From an uncultured Cytophagales bacterium (GTDB taxonomy: Bacteria > Bacteroidota > Bacteroidia > Cytophagales > Thermonemataceae): a stretch of DNA of 64,000 bases. Below are positions 19,776-30,619 of this stretch, piece after piece. The stretch is taken from positions 84,882 through 148,881 of the forward strand of contig CALLAC010000010.1 in the NCBI GenBank assembly GCA_938002655.1, written 5' to 3'. A program made the position numbers and the translations under genes. Position 1 is the stretch's first letter. Every line of letters begins with the position of its first letter. The notes beneath the pieces are model-generated. The model ran no database searches. It worked only from the letters and a program-made list of their open reading frames with translations, and was not told the origin of the DNA.

Positions 19776-19895
19776 ACCTTCTTTTTCTGCAAAACTAACA
19801 ATTTGCCTTGTTTCTGTAAAAAAATACCCAAAAATTTTGTTTTTCTTTGTAAAAAATTTAGTTTGCAATGGAAACAATCTAAAACCTAAAAAAGT

Positions 19896-20879
19896 ATGAA
19901 TTTTGAAAATTCGTTTCTCGTTTTCCTTATCGCAGGGATTATTGGTTTCTTTATTTTTTTGTATTTTGTACCTATAAATTTATGGGTTACAGCATTATTT
20001 TCAGGCGTACCGATTGGGCTTTTACGTCTGATATTTATGCGTATTCGTCGTGTGCCACCTCGTGCCATTGTAGAATCTTTGATTACAGCTCACAAAGCAG
20101 GTATTCAGGTAACTGCTGACGATTTGGAAACACATTATTTAGCAGGTGGCAATGTACAAAATGTAATTCGTGCTCTGATTTCAGCCGATAAAGCAGGTTT
20201 AGATCTTTCCTTTCGCCAAGCTACTGCCATTGATTTGGCAGGTAGAGATGTATTTGATGCCGTACAAGTTTCTGTAAATCCTCGAGTTATCAATACGCCT
20301 AATGTCACGGCTGTTTCCAAAGATGGTATTCAACTGATTGTAAAAGCTCGTATCACGGTAAGAGCCAATCTCCAACAACTTGTTGGTGGTGCAGGCGAAG
20401 ATACCATTTTAGCTCGTGTAGGCGAAGGCATTGTTACTTCTATTGGTTCTGCTGATAATCATCAAACCGTGCTCGAAAACCCCGATGCTATCTCCAAAGT
20501 GGTGCTTGCTCGCGGTTTGGACGCTGGTACTGCCTTCAAAATTCTCTCCATTGATATTGCCGATATTGATGTCGGTGAAAATATCGGTGCCAAATTACAA
20601 ATTGATAAAGCCGCCGCCGACCTGAAAATTGCCGAAGCCAAAGCCGAAGAACGCCGTGCTATGGCAGTTGCCTTTGAACAAGAAATGAAAGCGAAAGCCC
20701 AAGAAGCACGTGCCAAAGTAATTGAAGCCGAAGCCGAAATACCCAAAGCTATCGCCGAATCGTTTAAATCAGGTAATTTAGGCATTATGGACTACTACCG
20801 AATGAAAAATATCATCGCCGATACCAAAATGAGAGATTCTATCGCAGGCAACCCCGATACAGTTTCAGATAAAGATTAA
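19896..20879 (+). CDS. floA: Flotillin-like protein FloA
   Basis: [79 protein letters not shown]. Confidence 0.93.
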   Translation: MNFENSFLVFLIAGIIGFFIFLYFVPINLWVTALFSGVPIGLLRLIFMRIRRVPPRAIVESLITAHKAGIQVTADDLETHYLAGGNVQNVIRALISADKAGLDLSFRQATAIDLAGRDVFDAVQVSVNPRVINTPNVTAVSKDGIQLIVKARITVRANLQQLVGGAGEDTILARVGEGIVTSIGSADNHQTVLENPDAISKVVLARGLDAGTAFKILSIDIADIDVGENIGAKLQIDKAAADLKIAEAKAEERRAMAVAFEQEMKAKAQEARAKVIEAEAEIPKAIAESFKSGNLGIMDYYRMKNIIADTKMRDSIAGNPDTVSDKD

Positions 20880-20887
20880 CTTACAGA

Positions 20888-20910
20888 AGCCCTACATTAT
20901 GAGTAGGGCT
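20888..20910. terminator. Terminator hairpin between floA and tatC
   Basis: agccctac-attatga-gtagggct. Confidence 0.6.
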
Positions 20911-20923
20911 TTGCTTGTATTTT

Positions 20924-21799
20924 CTACTCCAACCTCTGGTCTAAACGAGGGGTAGAGCCTGATGTTTGTATAGCCTGCGTATATTGAGCTTTTTCCAACT
21001 CTTTTTCTCGCTTTTCTACACGAGCCACAATAAAAATACTTGCCTCATACAACACATACAAAGGTAAAGCTACTATCAATTGTGAAAAAATATCGCCCGT
21101 AGGTGTAATAACCGCCGCAAGTATCAGTACTCCCACAATACTATGACGACGATAGCTCCGCATAAACGAAGCCCCGAGTAAGCCTACTTTTGCCAAAAAA
21201 TAAGCCACCATTGGCAACTGAAACATCAAAGCACTAATTAGCGTAAGCCACGTAACAATAGAAACATAACTATGCAAATCAAATTCAAGATTAGGGTTGA
21301 TACGAGAGGAAATTTTGTAGGTAGCCAAAAAATTTACCGATATAGGCGTAAGAATAAAATACCCAAACAAAACTCCTATCACAAAAAGCAAAGCAATGTA
21401 GAAGACTACCCCTTTGGTTGCTTTCAACTCCTTTTCGTATAAAGCAGGTTTCACAAAACGCCAAATTTCCCAAACAACGTACGGAAAGCCTAAAACCAAA
21501 CCTATCACGATAGCCGAAGTGATATGTGTCATAAATTGCCCTGTAATAGCAAAATTTACAAAATTGAGATTAACTCCCACACATAGCCCTTCCGAACCCA
21601 ACCAACGCCCCAGCTCACACATGCTACGATAGGTCCAAAAATCAGCTTTAGCAGGACCAAATAGCACCTTTTCAAAAATAAATTCAGTAAATCCGAAGGC
21701 TACAATCATCAGCAACACCACAACCACTACCGAGCGAATAAGATGCTTGCGTAGCTCTTCTAAATGTTCTAGAAAAGTCATTTCTTTTTTTTCTGCCAT
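20924..21799 (-). CDS. tatC: Sec-independent protein translocase TatC
   Basis: MTFLEHLEELRKHLIRSVVVV, VWEIWRFVKPALYEKE, ITPTGDIFSQLIVALPLYVLYE. Confidence 0.95.
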   Translation of the reverse strand: MAEKKEMTFLEHLEELRKHLIRSVVVVVLLMIVAFGFTEFIFEKVLFGPAKADFWTYRSMCELGRWLGSEGLCVGVNLNFVNFAITGQFMTHITSAIVIGLVLGFPYVVWEIWRFVKPALYEKELKATKGVVFYIALLFVIGVLFGYFILTPISVNFLATYKISSRINPNLEFDLHSYVSIVTWLTLISALMFQLPMVAYFLAKVGLLGASFMRSYRRHSIVGVLILAAVITPTGDIFSQLIVALPLYVLYEASIFIVARVEKREKELEKAQYTQAIQTSGSTPRLDQRLE

Positions 21800-21875
21800 T
21801 GAGTGAAAATTTTTAGCAAAATTACAGATTTTTTAAAGAAAACACCTATTTTTGTGAAAAAGTCTTTTTCGCTTT

Positions 21876-22481
21876 ATGAAAAAAATTATTTTTTCGCTAA
21901 TCTTATATTTGGCTTTGGAAAACGCTTTTTCTCAAAAAAATAAAAAAGAAAATCAAATCAGTTTTTCAGACTCCATTGAGCGATATTTGCCTACTTATCA
22001 GTACCAAAAGCCGATTTTCAAAGGCAAGCCAGAAACTTATGAAGTGCTCAGAAATCTTGAAAATACCAACCTACCCGATTCAGCACTGAATTTCAAATAT
22101 GATATTACAAATGATTTGAATAAAATTTTAGACTACCGCCCCGAAGACGTTACAGTCAAACTAGAAAAACCTGGCTTTCGTGTACAAGTATATGCAGGCA
22201 AAGACCGCGACGAAGCCCAACGCATTCGAGGTATGTGCCTGAATATGAAATTTGATGACCAAGCCTATCTGCATTACGACCGCCCCAATTATCGCGTAAA
22301 AGTAGGTGATTTTCTTACACGCGAAGATGCCCGTGAGCTATACCGACAGCTCAAAAAGCGTTTTCCCGAAGCTATCATCGTCCCTGATATAGTTACTGTC
22401 ATTAAAAAAGCAACTCCTGATGAACTGATTATGCTTCGCCGAAAAGAAGCTGAAGAAAAGTTCAAAAAGGGGCAAAAGTAA
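21876..22481 (+). CDS. SPOR-domain-containing secreted protein
   Basis: Signal peptide; FRVQVYAGKDRDEAQRIRG...RVKVGDFLTREDARELYRQLKKRFPEAIIVPD. Confidence 0.75.
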   Translation: MKKIIFSLILYLALENAFSQKNKKENQISFSDSIERYLPTYQYQKPIFKGKPETYEVLRNLENTNLPDSALNFKYDITNDLNKILDYRPEDVTVKLEKPGFRVQVYAGKDRDEAQRIRGMCLNMKFDDQAYLHYDRPNYRVKVGDFLTREDARELYRQLKKRFPEAIIVPDIVTVIKKATPDELIMLRRKEAEEKFKKGQK

Positions 22482-22549
22482 AATCAAGAAATAAAGTAAA
22501 TAATGCCTTCAAAATAAATCTATACCCTCAAAATTATTCTTTCAAATCA

Positions 22550-23491
22550 ATGCTCCAACGTCTTTTTCGCAAATATGTTACAGAAAAAAAATGGTTTCTT
22601 CGCTTGGATAATCAGCTTTCTAATTGGCACATTGGCAGGTCTATGCGAGTGCCTTTTTATACCTTCGGAAAAATTTTACTCAAAAATTTACTCAACAATG
22701 ATTTGCACATTCGAGCAAGCTCAGTCGCATTCAACCTTACGCTTTCTTTGTTTCCTTTTTTACTTTTTTTGCTCACTCTTATTCCCTATACCCCGCTGAA
22801 TTATGAGCAAATGATGAATTTTGTTCGCTACAATATCCCCAAAGAAATTTTTCAGTTTGTAGAAGCTACCATCAGCGATATTCTTTCTAACAAACGTACC
22901 GATTTGCTTTCTGTAAGTTTTCTTTTCACACTCTATGCTGCCACCAACGGAATGTCAGCACTAATTGAAGCCTTCAATAAAACCTTTCTATACGCCGAAA
23001 AACGTAGTTTTTGGAGACAAAGACTGATTGCCTTATACCTGACAGGCATTATTTCTTTTTCTTTTCTTTTTGCTGTAGTAATTCTCATAGGTAGTCGTTT
23101 TGCCCTAAAAACCCTTTTGAAATGGGGCATTCTGAACGATACTTTTTTATGGTGGCTTTTAGTAATTTCTAAATACATCATTGCTTTTTCTGTTTTTTTC
23201 TTTATTGTTTCGCTGATTTACTACATTGCTCCTACCAGCCACGATAAGTGGCGTTTTATTTCGGTGGGTTCTGTTTTTACCTCTATCAGTGCTATACTTA
23301 CTACCAACCTTTTTTCATTTTATTTAGAGAATTTCGCCAGTTATAACAAGCTCTATGGTTCTATCGGAACGCTCATTGCCCTGATGCTATGGATTTATTT
23401 GCTCTCTTTTTTACTCATTTTAGGCTTCGAACTCAATGCCAGTTGGCTCGAAGCCAAAAAAACTACTTACGATTTTCAGAAAATTGAGTAG
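22550..23491 (+). CDS. YihY/BrkB family inner membrane protein
   Basis: RASSVAFNLTLSLFPFLLFLLTLIPY, LYGSIGTLIALMLWIYLLSFLLILGFELNA. Confidence 0.85.
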   Translation: MLQRLFRKYVTEKKWFLRLDNQLSNWHIGRSMRVPFYTFGKILLKNLLNNDLHIRASSVAFNLTLSLFPFLLFLLTLIPYTPLNYEQMMNFVRYNIPKEIFQFVEATISDILSNKRTDLLSVSFLFTLYAATNGMSALIEAFNKTFLYAEKRSFWRQRLIALYLTGIISFSFLFAVVILIGSRFALKTLLKWGILNDTFLWWLLVISKYIIAFSVFFFIVSLIYYIAPTSHDKWRFISVGSVFTSISAILTTNLFSFYLENFASYNKLYGSIGTLIALMLWIYLLSFLLILGFELNASWLEAKKTTYDFQKIE

Positions 23492-23504
23492 GTAAGTTTG
23501 CACT

Positions 23505-23536
23505 CTTGGAAAAATCAATCCATTTCGCTATTTTTG
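23505..23536 (+). promoter_or_regulatory. Possible Bacteroidota-type promoter upstream of hisF
   Basis: TATTTTTG at 23529-23536 with CTTG about 20 nt upstream and the ATG at 23556. Confidence 0.4.
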
Positions 23537-23555
23537 TAAAACTAATCATTTTCAA

Positions 23556-24311
23556 ATGCACACCAAGCGAATTATTCCTTGTTTAGATATCAAAAATGGC
23601 AGAACCGTAAAAGGCGTAAATTTTGGCAATCTTATTGATGCAGGCAATCCTATCGAACTTGCTCAAAAATATGCCCAAGCAGGAGCAGATGAGCTTGTTT
23701 TCTTAGATATCAATGCAACCCTTGAAAATAGAAGCACGCTTATCAGTTTAGTAAAAGAAATTGCCTCTGTACTCAATATTCCTTTTACCGTAGGCGGAGG
23801 CATCGGCAGTAAATCTGATGTGTATGCTCTTTTGCAAGCAGGTGCCGATAAAGTTTCTATCAATTCTGCGGCTGTTCGCACTCCTGAACTCATCAATGAA
23901 CTTGCACAAGAATTTGGCTCACAGTGTGTTGTAGTAGCTATTGATACCAAAATTATAGAAGGCACCCACTATGTTCATACACACGGAGGCCAAAAACCCA
24001 CCGCCTTGCAAACTATACTTTGGGCAAAAGAAGTGTATCAGCGAGGGGCAGGCGAAATATTGCTGACTTCAATGGATGCCGATGGCACAAAAAAAGGTTT
24101 TCATGTACACATTACCGCCCAAATTGCTGAAAGTGTGCCTATTCCTGTAATTGCTTCTGGCGGTGCAGGAAAGCAAGAGGATTTTTTGCAAGTTTTTCAG
24201 CAAGGCAAAGCCGATGCGGCACTGGCGGCAAGTGTGTTCCATTTTGGCGAAATCTCGATAAGTTCGCTTAAAAACTTTTTAAGCCAAAATAACGTTTCTG
24301 TGAGAAAATAA
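23556..24311 (+). CDS. hisF: Imidazole glycerol phosphate synthase subunit HisF
   Basis: [49 protein letters not shown]. Confidence 0.96.
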   Translation: MHTKRIIPCLDIKNGRTVKGVNFGNLIDAGNPIELAQKYAQAGADELVFLDINATLENRSTLISLVKEIASVLNIPFTVGGGIGSKSDVYALLQAGADKVSINSAAVRTPELINELAQEFGSQCVVVAIDTKIIEGTHYVHTHGGQKPTALQTILWAKEVYQRGAGEILLTSMDADGTKKGFHVHITAQIAESVPIPVIASGGAGKQEDFLQVFQQGKADAALAASVFHFGEISISSLKNFLSQNNVSVRK

Positions 24312-24360
24312 TGCTAAACGCAAAATTGAATTTTCAGGATAATATAAAACTCTTGGTATT

Positions 24361-24762
24361 ATGGAAAAAGTACAAGCTATTTTAGAAAATGAAAACTACG
24401 TAGTAACCATTCAGAATGGCAAGCATACCCTTGTTTCTGATGAACCCGAAAACATTGGCGGCAAAGATAAGGGAATGAACCCACAGGAATTACTTTGTGC
24501 AAGTCTAGCTTCTTGTACGCTGGCTACGCTGCGTATGTATGCAGAACGCAAAAATTGGCAATTAGGAACTATTCTTATTGAAGTAGATATCAAAGAAATC
24601 AACGAAAACGGTACAAAAAAAGCTCATTTCTTTCGCCATATTCGTTTTGAAAAATCATTGAGCAATGAGCAAAAAGAACGGCTCAAACAAATTGCCGATG
24701 CCTGCCCTATTTCTAAAATTCTCAAATCAGGCGAAAATATTATAGAAACGTATATCGCCTAA
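24361..24762 (+). CDS. OsmC family protein
   Basis: GGKDKGMNPQELLCASLASCTLATLRMYAERK...ADACPISKIL. Confidence 0.88.
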   Translation: MEKVQAILENENYVVTIQNGKHTLVSDEPENIGGKDKGMNPQELLCASLASCTLATLRMYAERKNWQLGTILIEVDIKEINENGTKKAHFFRHIRFEKSLSNEQKERLKQIADACPISKILKSGENIIETYIA

Positions 24763-24793
24763 CTCATTCAAAATCAATTTTTTATTTTGAACT

Positions 24794-25840
24794 ATGAAAA
24801 AACTACCCAAATTTTTAATGATTACTTTCGTGGTGCTTGCCGTTTTGCTTGCATCATTTGCTTTTTATGCTTATCAAGCCCTTTACAGCGGAAACTTGAA
24901 TATTCAGACAAGCGAAAATAAACAAAACAGAATTTTGTATATCCCCAAAGGCACTAATTTTCAAGAACTTATTCAAATCCTAAAACGTGAGCAACTCATC
25001 AACAATGTAGTTTCTTTTGCTTTCATTGCCAAAGTAATGAATTACCAAGAACAAGTAAAGGCAGGTGCTTACCTCATTGAGCCTAACGAAAGTAATGTTT
25101 CTGTAATCCGCAAGTTGCGTAGCGGTCAGCAAATTCCTATAAGGCTTACTTTCAATAATTTACGTACCAAAGAAGACTTGGCAGAGCGTATCAGCGAGCA
25201 ATTGCCTATCCCCAAAGATACACTGCTGGCTCTTTTACAAAGTGAAACCGTTGCCCAAAAATACGGACTAAATACGTATACCATTGGCACTATTTTTATT
25301 CCCAACACTTATGAAATCTATTGGACAACCACCGCCCAAGAACTCTTAGACAGAATGCACAAGGAATATCAAAAATTTTGGAACGAAGAACGCAAGCAAA
25401 AAGCCCAAAATCTTGGTCTTTCGCCTACACAAGTAATGATTTTAGCTTCTATCGTACAAGCTGAAACTACCAAAAACGATGAAAAACCACGCATAGCAGG
25501 CGTATATCTGAATCGTTTGGCAAAAAATGACCTGCTCCAAGCAGACCCCACCGTAGTTTTTGCTCATCAAGATTTCACTATCAAACGCCTCTTGAATAGC
25601 CATTTAAGCATTGATTCGCCTTACAATACCTACAAATACACAGGACTGCCACCAGGACCTATCAATTTCCCTGATATTAGCTCTATTGAGGCTGTTCTCA
25701 ATGCCGAAAAGCACGATTACTACTATTTTTGTGCCAAAGAAGATTTTTCGGGCTATCACAATTTTGCTCGAACCCTTGCCGAACACAACCGAAACGCTCG
25801 TCTTTATCAAAAAGCTCTCAACGAAAAAGGCATCAAATAA
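24794..25840 (+). CDS. mltG: Endolytic murein transglycosylase MltG (YceG-like)
   Basis: LASIVQAETTKNDEKPRIAGVYLNRL, LQADPTVVFA, SPYNTYKYTGLPPGPINFPDISSIEAVLN. Confidence 0.94.
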   Translation: MKKLPKFLMITFVVLAVLLASFAFYAYQALYSGNLNIQTSENKQNRILYIPKGTNFQELIQILKREQLINNVVSFAFIAKVMNYQEQVKAGAYLIEPNESNVSVIRKLRSGQQIPIRLTFNNLRTKEDLAERISEQLPIPKDTLLALLQSETVAQKYGLNTYTIGTIFIPNTYEIYWTTTAQELLDRMHKEYQKFWNEERKQKAQNLGLSPTQVMILASIVQAETTKNDEKPRIAGVYLNRLAKNDLLQADPTVVFAHQDFTIKRLLNSHLSIDSPYNTYKYTGLPPGPINFPDISSIEAVLNAEKHDYYYFCAKEDFSGYHNFARTLAEHNRNARLYQKALNEKGIK

Positions 25841-27149
25841 ATCGGAAGGTGAGTTTGCATATTTTTTGTGTTTCGGAGCTTACTTTGGCATATTCACTGC
25901 TTCGTAAGCCCGCAACATAGATAATTTCTTCGCCACTTTCTACTACAAAAATTCGCCTCTTCAAATTTTTGGGAACTTTACAATCTATCAAAAAATCGCT
26001 GATTTTCTTCTTACCCTTCATTCCCAAAGGCTGAAACCTATCGCCCCTATGCCATACACGCACACGCAAAGGAAATTGCAATTTCTCTGCATCAAAATAA
26101 GCCTCATTTGGCTTTTTATTGATAAATAGATTAGAATTTTCGAAATTTTCACTTTTTAATTCAAAGTATTTTGTTTTTAAAACTTCATTTTCTCGCAGTT
26201 CGAACGAAGTATTTTCGTTTTGGTGAAAACTTATCGGTACAATTATCCAAGCATGCCTATCTCTTACAAGCCAATGCGTTCGAGAAAAAAATTCTGCTCC
26301 CACTTGCTTACTTTCGTAGATATCTTGGCACTGCCGAAACGAAAAGCCCCATTTTTCTAAAAAATGATGTAAAATCGCTACGTCAATCTCATCTGAAAAA
26401 CGTATTTGGCAAATTTCTCCTTGTTCTTGCATGTATCTTTGCTCAATTTCTTGCAGTTTATTTTGCCAAATTTTTTCGGCAGAAAGCAGTCTTTGAGTGG
26501 TTTCGGAAAAGTTTTGCAAAATATTCGGGTTGATTCGCTCTAAAAGCGGTAAAACCTTATGCCGAATAAAATTTCGTGTATAATCGCAAGAAGCATTAGA
26601 GCTATCTTCCAACCACTCTAAACCTTGCTTTTGAGCATACCGAAGAATTTCTGCCTTGCTTGCAAAAAGCAAAGGGCGAACAATAAAGCCATTTTTGGGC
26701 AGTATGCCTCGCAAACCTGCAATGCCCGTACCTTTGGAAAAGTTGAAAATAGCCGTCTCTAAGCTATCGTTGAGGTGATGAGCCGTAGCAATATACTCGT
26801 AATGCTCTCTCTGACGGATCTGCTCAAAAAAATCGTAACGAAGCTTGCGAGCCGCCATCTGAATAGAAATACCTTCTTTATGAGCCCAAAGGGCTGTTTC
26901 AAACTTTTGAAAATAAAAAGGAACTTCCAACTTTTCAGCCAAACCTTTGACAAACTCAACCTCTTTATCAGCTTCTGCTCGCAAAGCAAAATGGCAATGC
27001 ACCACGCCTACCTTATAACCCAAAAGAACCAACAAATGAAGCAAAACCACCGAATCTACACCGCCACTTACTGCCACAAGAATTTTGTCTGACTTTTCAA
27101 ACAAATTTTCCCTGAAAATATACGCCTGAAAGTCTTTGAGCAAATCCAT
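25833..27149 (-). CDS. tilS: tRNA(Ile)-lysidine synthetase
   Basis: ILVAVSGGVDSVVLLHLL, ATAHHLNDSLETAIFNFSKGTGIAGLRGI, DSSNASCDYTRNFIRHKVLPLL. Start MDLLKDFQAY at 27149. Confidence 0.94.
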   Translation of the reverse strand: MDLLKDFQAYIFRENLFEKSDKILVAVSGGVDSVVLLHLLVLLGYKVGVVHCHFALRAEADKEVEFVKGLAEKLEVPFYFQKFETALWAHKEGISIQMAARKLRYDFFEQIRQREHYEYIATAHHLNDSLETAIFNFSKGTGIAGLRGILPKNGFIVRPLLFASKAEILRYAQKQGLEWLEDSSNASCDYTRNFIRHKVLPLLERINPNILQNFSETTQRLLSAEKIWQNKLQEIEQRYMQEQGEICQIRFSDEIDVAILHHFLEKWGFSFRQCQDIYESKQVGAEFFSRTHWLVRDRHAWIIVPISFHQNENTSFELRENEVLKTKYFELKSENFENSNLFINKKPNEAYFDAEKLQFPLRVRVWHRGDRFQPLGMKGKKKISDFLIDCKVPKNLKRRIFVVESGEEIIYVAGLRSSEYAKVSSETQKICKLTFRFI

Positions 27150-27273
27150 TGAAAAAGTGAAATTTTTCTGTAAATTTGCATAGAAATTTATTCGAAACAA
27201 AAATTTAATTTGCACGTTATTTGCATAATCTGCAAAAAACATTTTTCATTTAATTTTTGCCAAAATGTTTCTT

Positions 27274-29469
27274 ATGCGTAAATTCTTAATAACTCTACCT
27301 GTTGCCATTCTGACAGCCTGGGCAGTACAATGGGGCATTAGCCAATACAAACAAACAGAAGACATGCCCTCGGCCGATTTGTTTGTCCTTTCCAAAGAAA
27401 ACAAAGTCTTTGTCAGTTTAGATACTTTTCAGCTCAAACCTACTGCTCATTACGAAAGAAAAGCTACTACTATTGTAGCTCTGATTGTCAATAGGCATTA
27501 CAGACGAATGAACCTTGATGACAAAGTTTCAGAAATGATTTGGGATAATTTCATCAAAGATTTGGACGAGAATCGTTTGTATTTACTGCAAAGCGATATT
27601 GATGAGTTCAGCAAGTTCAAGTACACGCTTGATGACGAGTTGCGTCAGGAAAAAAATAATCTGAATACAGCTTATTTCATCTACAATCGTTATATGAGGC
27701 GAGTTTTGGAGCGTTTGGAACGCAACAAAGCTCTGCTGAAAGAAAAATTTGATTTCAGCCAAGACGAATATTTTGAAACCGACCGCAAAAAACTGCCTTT
27801 CCCCAAAAATATGCAGGAAGCCGATAATGAATGGCGAAAACTGCTCAAAAATAATATTTTAGAAGGAAAACTATCAGGCGAAAAAATAGAAGAAAGCATA
27901 AGTAAGTTAGAAAAACGCTATGAAAATTTCAAGAAAAACTTGCTAAGAACGACCATAGAGGATGTTTTCCAAACTTATATGAATGCCCTTGCTATGGCTT
28001 ATGACCCCCATACCAATTATTTTTCGCCACTCAATGCCGATAATTTCAACAATTCAATGAAACGCTCTCTGGAAGGCATTGGAGCGGTGCTATCTAGCGA
28101 AAATGATTATATTGTCATTCGTGAAGTACGACCCGGCGGACCTGCTTTCAAGAGTAAAAAGATTTTCAAAAACGATAAAATTATTGCCGTAGCCCAAGGA
28201 GATGATGGTGAAATGGTAGATATTGTAGGTTGGCGAGTAGATGAAGCCGTTCAACTGATTCGTGGCAAAAAAGGTACCGTAGTAAGATTAAAAATTTTAC
28301 CTGCTCGCGAGGGTGCCGCCGCCAAACCGATTGAAGTACGTATGATACGCGAAAAAATCACTTTTGAGGAACAATCTGCTACCAAGCAAATCATTGAAGT
28401 TGAAGAGGGTAAAAAGAAACGCCGTATCGGCATCATTAGCATTCCTGCTTTTTACATCAATTTTGATGAATATCGCGAAGGTAAGAAAGACTATAAAAGC
28501 ACTACCAACGATGTCAAGAAACTTCTAGAAGAACTCAAAACCGAAAAAGTAGAAGGTATTATCGTAGATTTACGTTACAATGGAGGTGGCTCACTCAAAG
28601 AAGCCATTGATTTGACAAGTTTGTTTATCAAAGGTGGTGCAGTAGTGCAAATCAAAGATGCCAATGGCAGAATAAGCGTAGGCGATACCGATGATTTTGC
28701 ACAAGTCTATACAGGTCCTTTGGTAGTAATGACCAATCGTTTCAGTGCTTCGGCTTCCGAAATTTTTTCAGGAGCTATTCAAGACTACAAAAGAGGAGTA
28801 ATTGTTGGAGAAAATACTTATGGCAAAGGCACCGTGCAAAATGTTATAGATTTGGCCCGCTTTTTGCCCAATGAAAGCAATCCTAACCCCAACAGCAACG
28901 GTATAGGACAACTCAACCTCACCGTTTCTAAATATTATCGGGCTTCGGGTAGCAGTGTACAAAATAAAGGTGTAACGCCTGATATCCTTTTGCCCAGCCC
29001 TTTTGAAGCCAACGAGCTGAGTGAAGCCTCTTATCCTACATCATTGCCTTGGGACGAAATTAGTCCTGCAAGTTCTTTCAAACCTACCAATGAAGTAAAA
29101 AGCAAAACTTTGATAACTCTACAAAATAACTTCCAAAAACGCCTCAAAACAGATGAAGACCTGATAAAACTCATTGCAAGTACCGAAAAGGCACGCCAAA
29201 GACGTAAAGAAACACTTGTTTCCCTCAATGAAACCAAACGCAAAGCTGAAAAAGAAAAACTTGAAAAAGAACGCAAAGAATTGGAAGAACAAACCAGTAA
29301 TTTAGAAGAAGATAGCAAATCCGAAGAGAAAAAAGCAAGTGAAAACACCGAAGAAAGCACCGAAAGCAAGCCCAAAATTAAACCTGTGGAGCAGTACAAA
29401 AACATCAAAGATTTGTATAAGAAAAACGCTATTCAAGTACTTTTAGATTTAATCAAACTCAATTCGTAA
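27274..29469 (+). CDS. Carboxy-terminal processing peptidase (S41, Prc/Tsp family)
   Basis: PDZ-like core; GIIVDLRYNGGGSLKEAIDLTSLFI, TNRFSASASEIFSGAIQDYKRGVIVGENTYGKGTVQ. Charged coiled C-terminal extension. Confidence 0.92.
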   Translation: MRKFLITLPVAILTAWAVQWGISQYKQTEDMPSADLFVLSKENKVFVSLDTFQLKPTAHYERKATTIVALIVNRHYRRMNLDDKVSEMIWDNFIKDLDENRLYLLQSDIDEFSKFKYTLDDELRQEKNNLNTAYFIYNRYMRRVLERLERNKALLKEKFDFSQDEYFETDRKKLPFPKNMQEADNEWRKLLKNNILEGKLSGEKIEESISKLEKRYENFKKNLLRTTIEDVFQTYMNALAMAYDPHTNYFSPLNADNFNNSMKRSLEGIGAVLSSENDYIVIREVRPGGPAFKSKKIFKNDKIIAVAQGDDGEMVDIVGWRVDEAVQLIRGKKGTVVRLKILPAREGAAAKPIEVRMIREKITFEEQSATKQIIEVEEGKKKRRIGIISIPAFYINFDEYREGKKDYKSTTNDVKKLLEELKTEKVEGIIVDLRYNGGGSLKEAIDLTSLFIKGGAVVQIKDANGRISVGDTDDFAQVYTGPLVVMTNRFSASASEIFSGAIQDYKRGVIVGENTYGKGTVQNVIDLARFLPNESNPNPNSNGIGQLNLTVSKYYRASGSSVQNKGVTPDILLPSPFEANELSEASYPTSLPWDEISPASSFKPTNEVKSKTLITLQNNFQKRLKTDEDLIKLIASTEKARQRRKETLVSLNETKRKAEKEKLEKERKELEEQTSNLEEDSKSEEKKASENTEESTESKPKIKPVEQYKNIKDLYKKNAIQVLLDLIKLNS

Positions 29470-29488
29470 CCCTAAAAAATGTAATTTT

Positions 29489-30301
29489 ATGAAACGTTTA
29501 TTCATTTTTCTGCTCACTTTTGTAGCTCTATCAAACTTCAATGAAAGTTTTGCTCAAAAGAAAAAGAAAAAAAACAAAGAAACCGCAGAAAATACTGCTC
29601 TGCAAGCGGGCAAAATCCTTTTACGCTACAATTTGCCCAAAGGTGCTACCTATACCCAATCTTTGGATATGGATATGAATATAGAAGTAATGGGTATGCA
29701 AATACCTCAAAAGCAAACTATGAGCCTGAAAGCAATTGTTACTGATATTGCCGATAATGGTAACCAAACTCACGAGATTACTTATGAAAAAGTTTACATG
29801 AAACAATCCTCTCCAATAGGCGATATGGAGTTTGATTCTGATAATCCTAGCAAGCAACCTGCCGAACTAGAAAGCTTGAAAGAACTGAAAGGTTCTAAAT
29901 TTACAATGGTGATTAGCCCAAGAGGTAAAATCATAGAAATAAAAACAGATAAAAACTTGCCTCAGACCTCTACACAGCAAAACATAGAATATCCTGAAAG
30001 CCCGATAGGCATAGGCGAATCTTGGACAGGAGAAACCTCTGATAAAAATGAACAAATTGGAGAAATCAAAACCAAAACTACTTACAAACTTACTTCTATA
30101 AACAACGAAATTGCAGAATTCGAAGCAAAAGGAAAAATTTATATTGATAACAAAGAACAAGGTGAAACTAACGGCACCATCAAAGTAAATATCAAAACAG
30201 GTCTTACCATTGAAAGTAACATCAGACAAATAATGAATATACAGGCACAAGGTATGGAAATGAAACTCAATAATACTATCAAAGCTACAACCAAAATGTA
30301 A
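29489..30301 (+). CDS. Secreted DUF6263-like hypothetical protein
   Basis: Signal peptide; KILLRYNLPKGATYTQSLDMDMNIEVMGMQIPQ...IGIGESWTGE. Confidence 0.55.
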   Translation: MKRLFIFLLTFVALSNFNESFAQKKKKKNKETAENTALQAGKILLRYNLPKGATYTQSLDMDMNIEVMGMQIPQKQTMSLKAIVTDIADNGNQTHEITYEKVYMKQSSPIGDMEFDSDNPSKQPAELESLKELKGSKFTMVISPRGKIIEIKTDKNLPQTSTQQNIEYPESPIGIGESWTGETSDKNEQIGEIKTKTTYKLTSINNEIAEFEAKGKIYIDNKEQGETNGTIKVNIKTGLTIESNIRQIMNIQAQGMEMKLNNTIKATTKM

Positions 30302-30305
30302 TGAT

Positions 30306-30608
30306 ATGCAAGATATTGACGCCAAAGAACTCAACGAAAGGCTTTTGAAAGGAGAGAACTTACATATTTTAGATGTACGCGAAACTTGGGAGTACGAAGA
30401 AGAGAACCTCAATGGTAAGCTCATCCCTTTGGGCGAATTACCTCAACGCCTTCTAGAAATTGAAGATTGGAAAGAAAAAGAAATCATCGTGCATTGTCGT
30501 TCGGGTTCTAGAAGCGAAAATGCTAAAAAATTTTTGCAAAGCAAAGGTTTTCGGAATGTTAGAAACCTAATTGGTGGTATCAGCCTTTATTTAGAGCAAT
30601 ACGGATAA
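30306..30608 (+). CDS. Rhodanese-like domain protein
   Basis: LHILDVRETWEYEEENLNG...IIVHCRSGSRSENAKKFLQSKGF; active-site CRSGSRS. Confidence 0.92.
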   Translation: MQDIDAKELNERLLKGENLHILDVRETWEYEEENLNGKLIPLGELPQRLLEIEDWKEKEIIVHCRSGSRSENAKKFLQSKGFRNVRNLIGGISLYLEQYG

Positions 30609-30619
30609 ATCTTTTGCCA

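Noticed and set aside
25833-25840. mltG and tilS 3' ends overlap by 8 nt
   Set aside because: Short convergent overlap is common in compact genomes; no special function implied.
29867-30424. 185 aa minus-strand ORF
   Set aside because: Antisense across the DUF6263-like and rhodanese genes; Phe/Ser-rich shadow translation.
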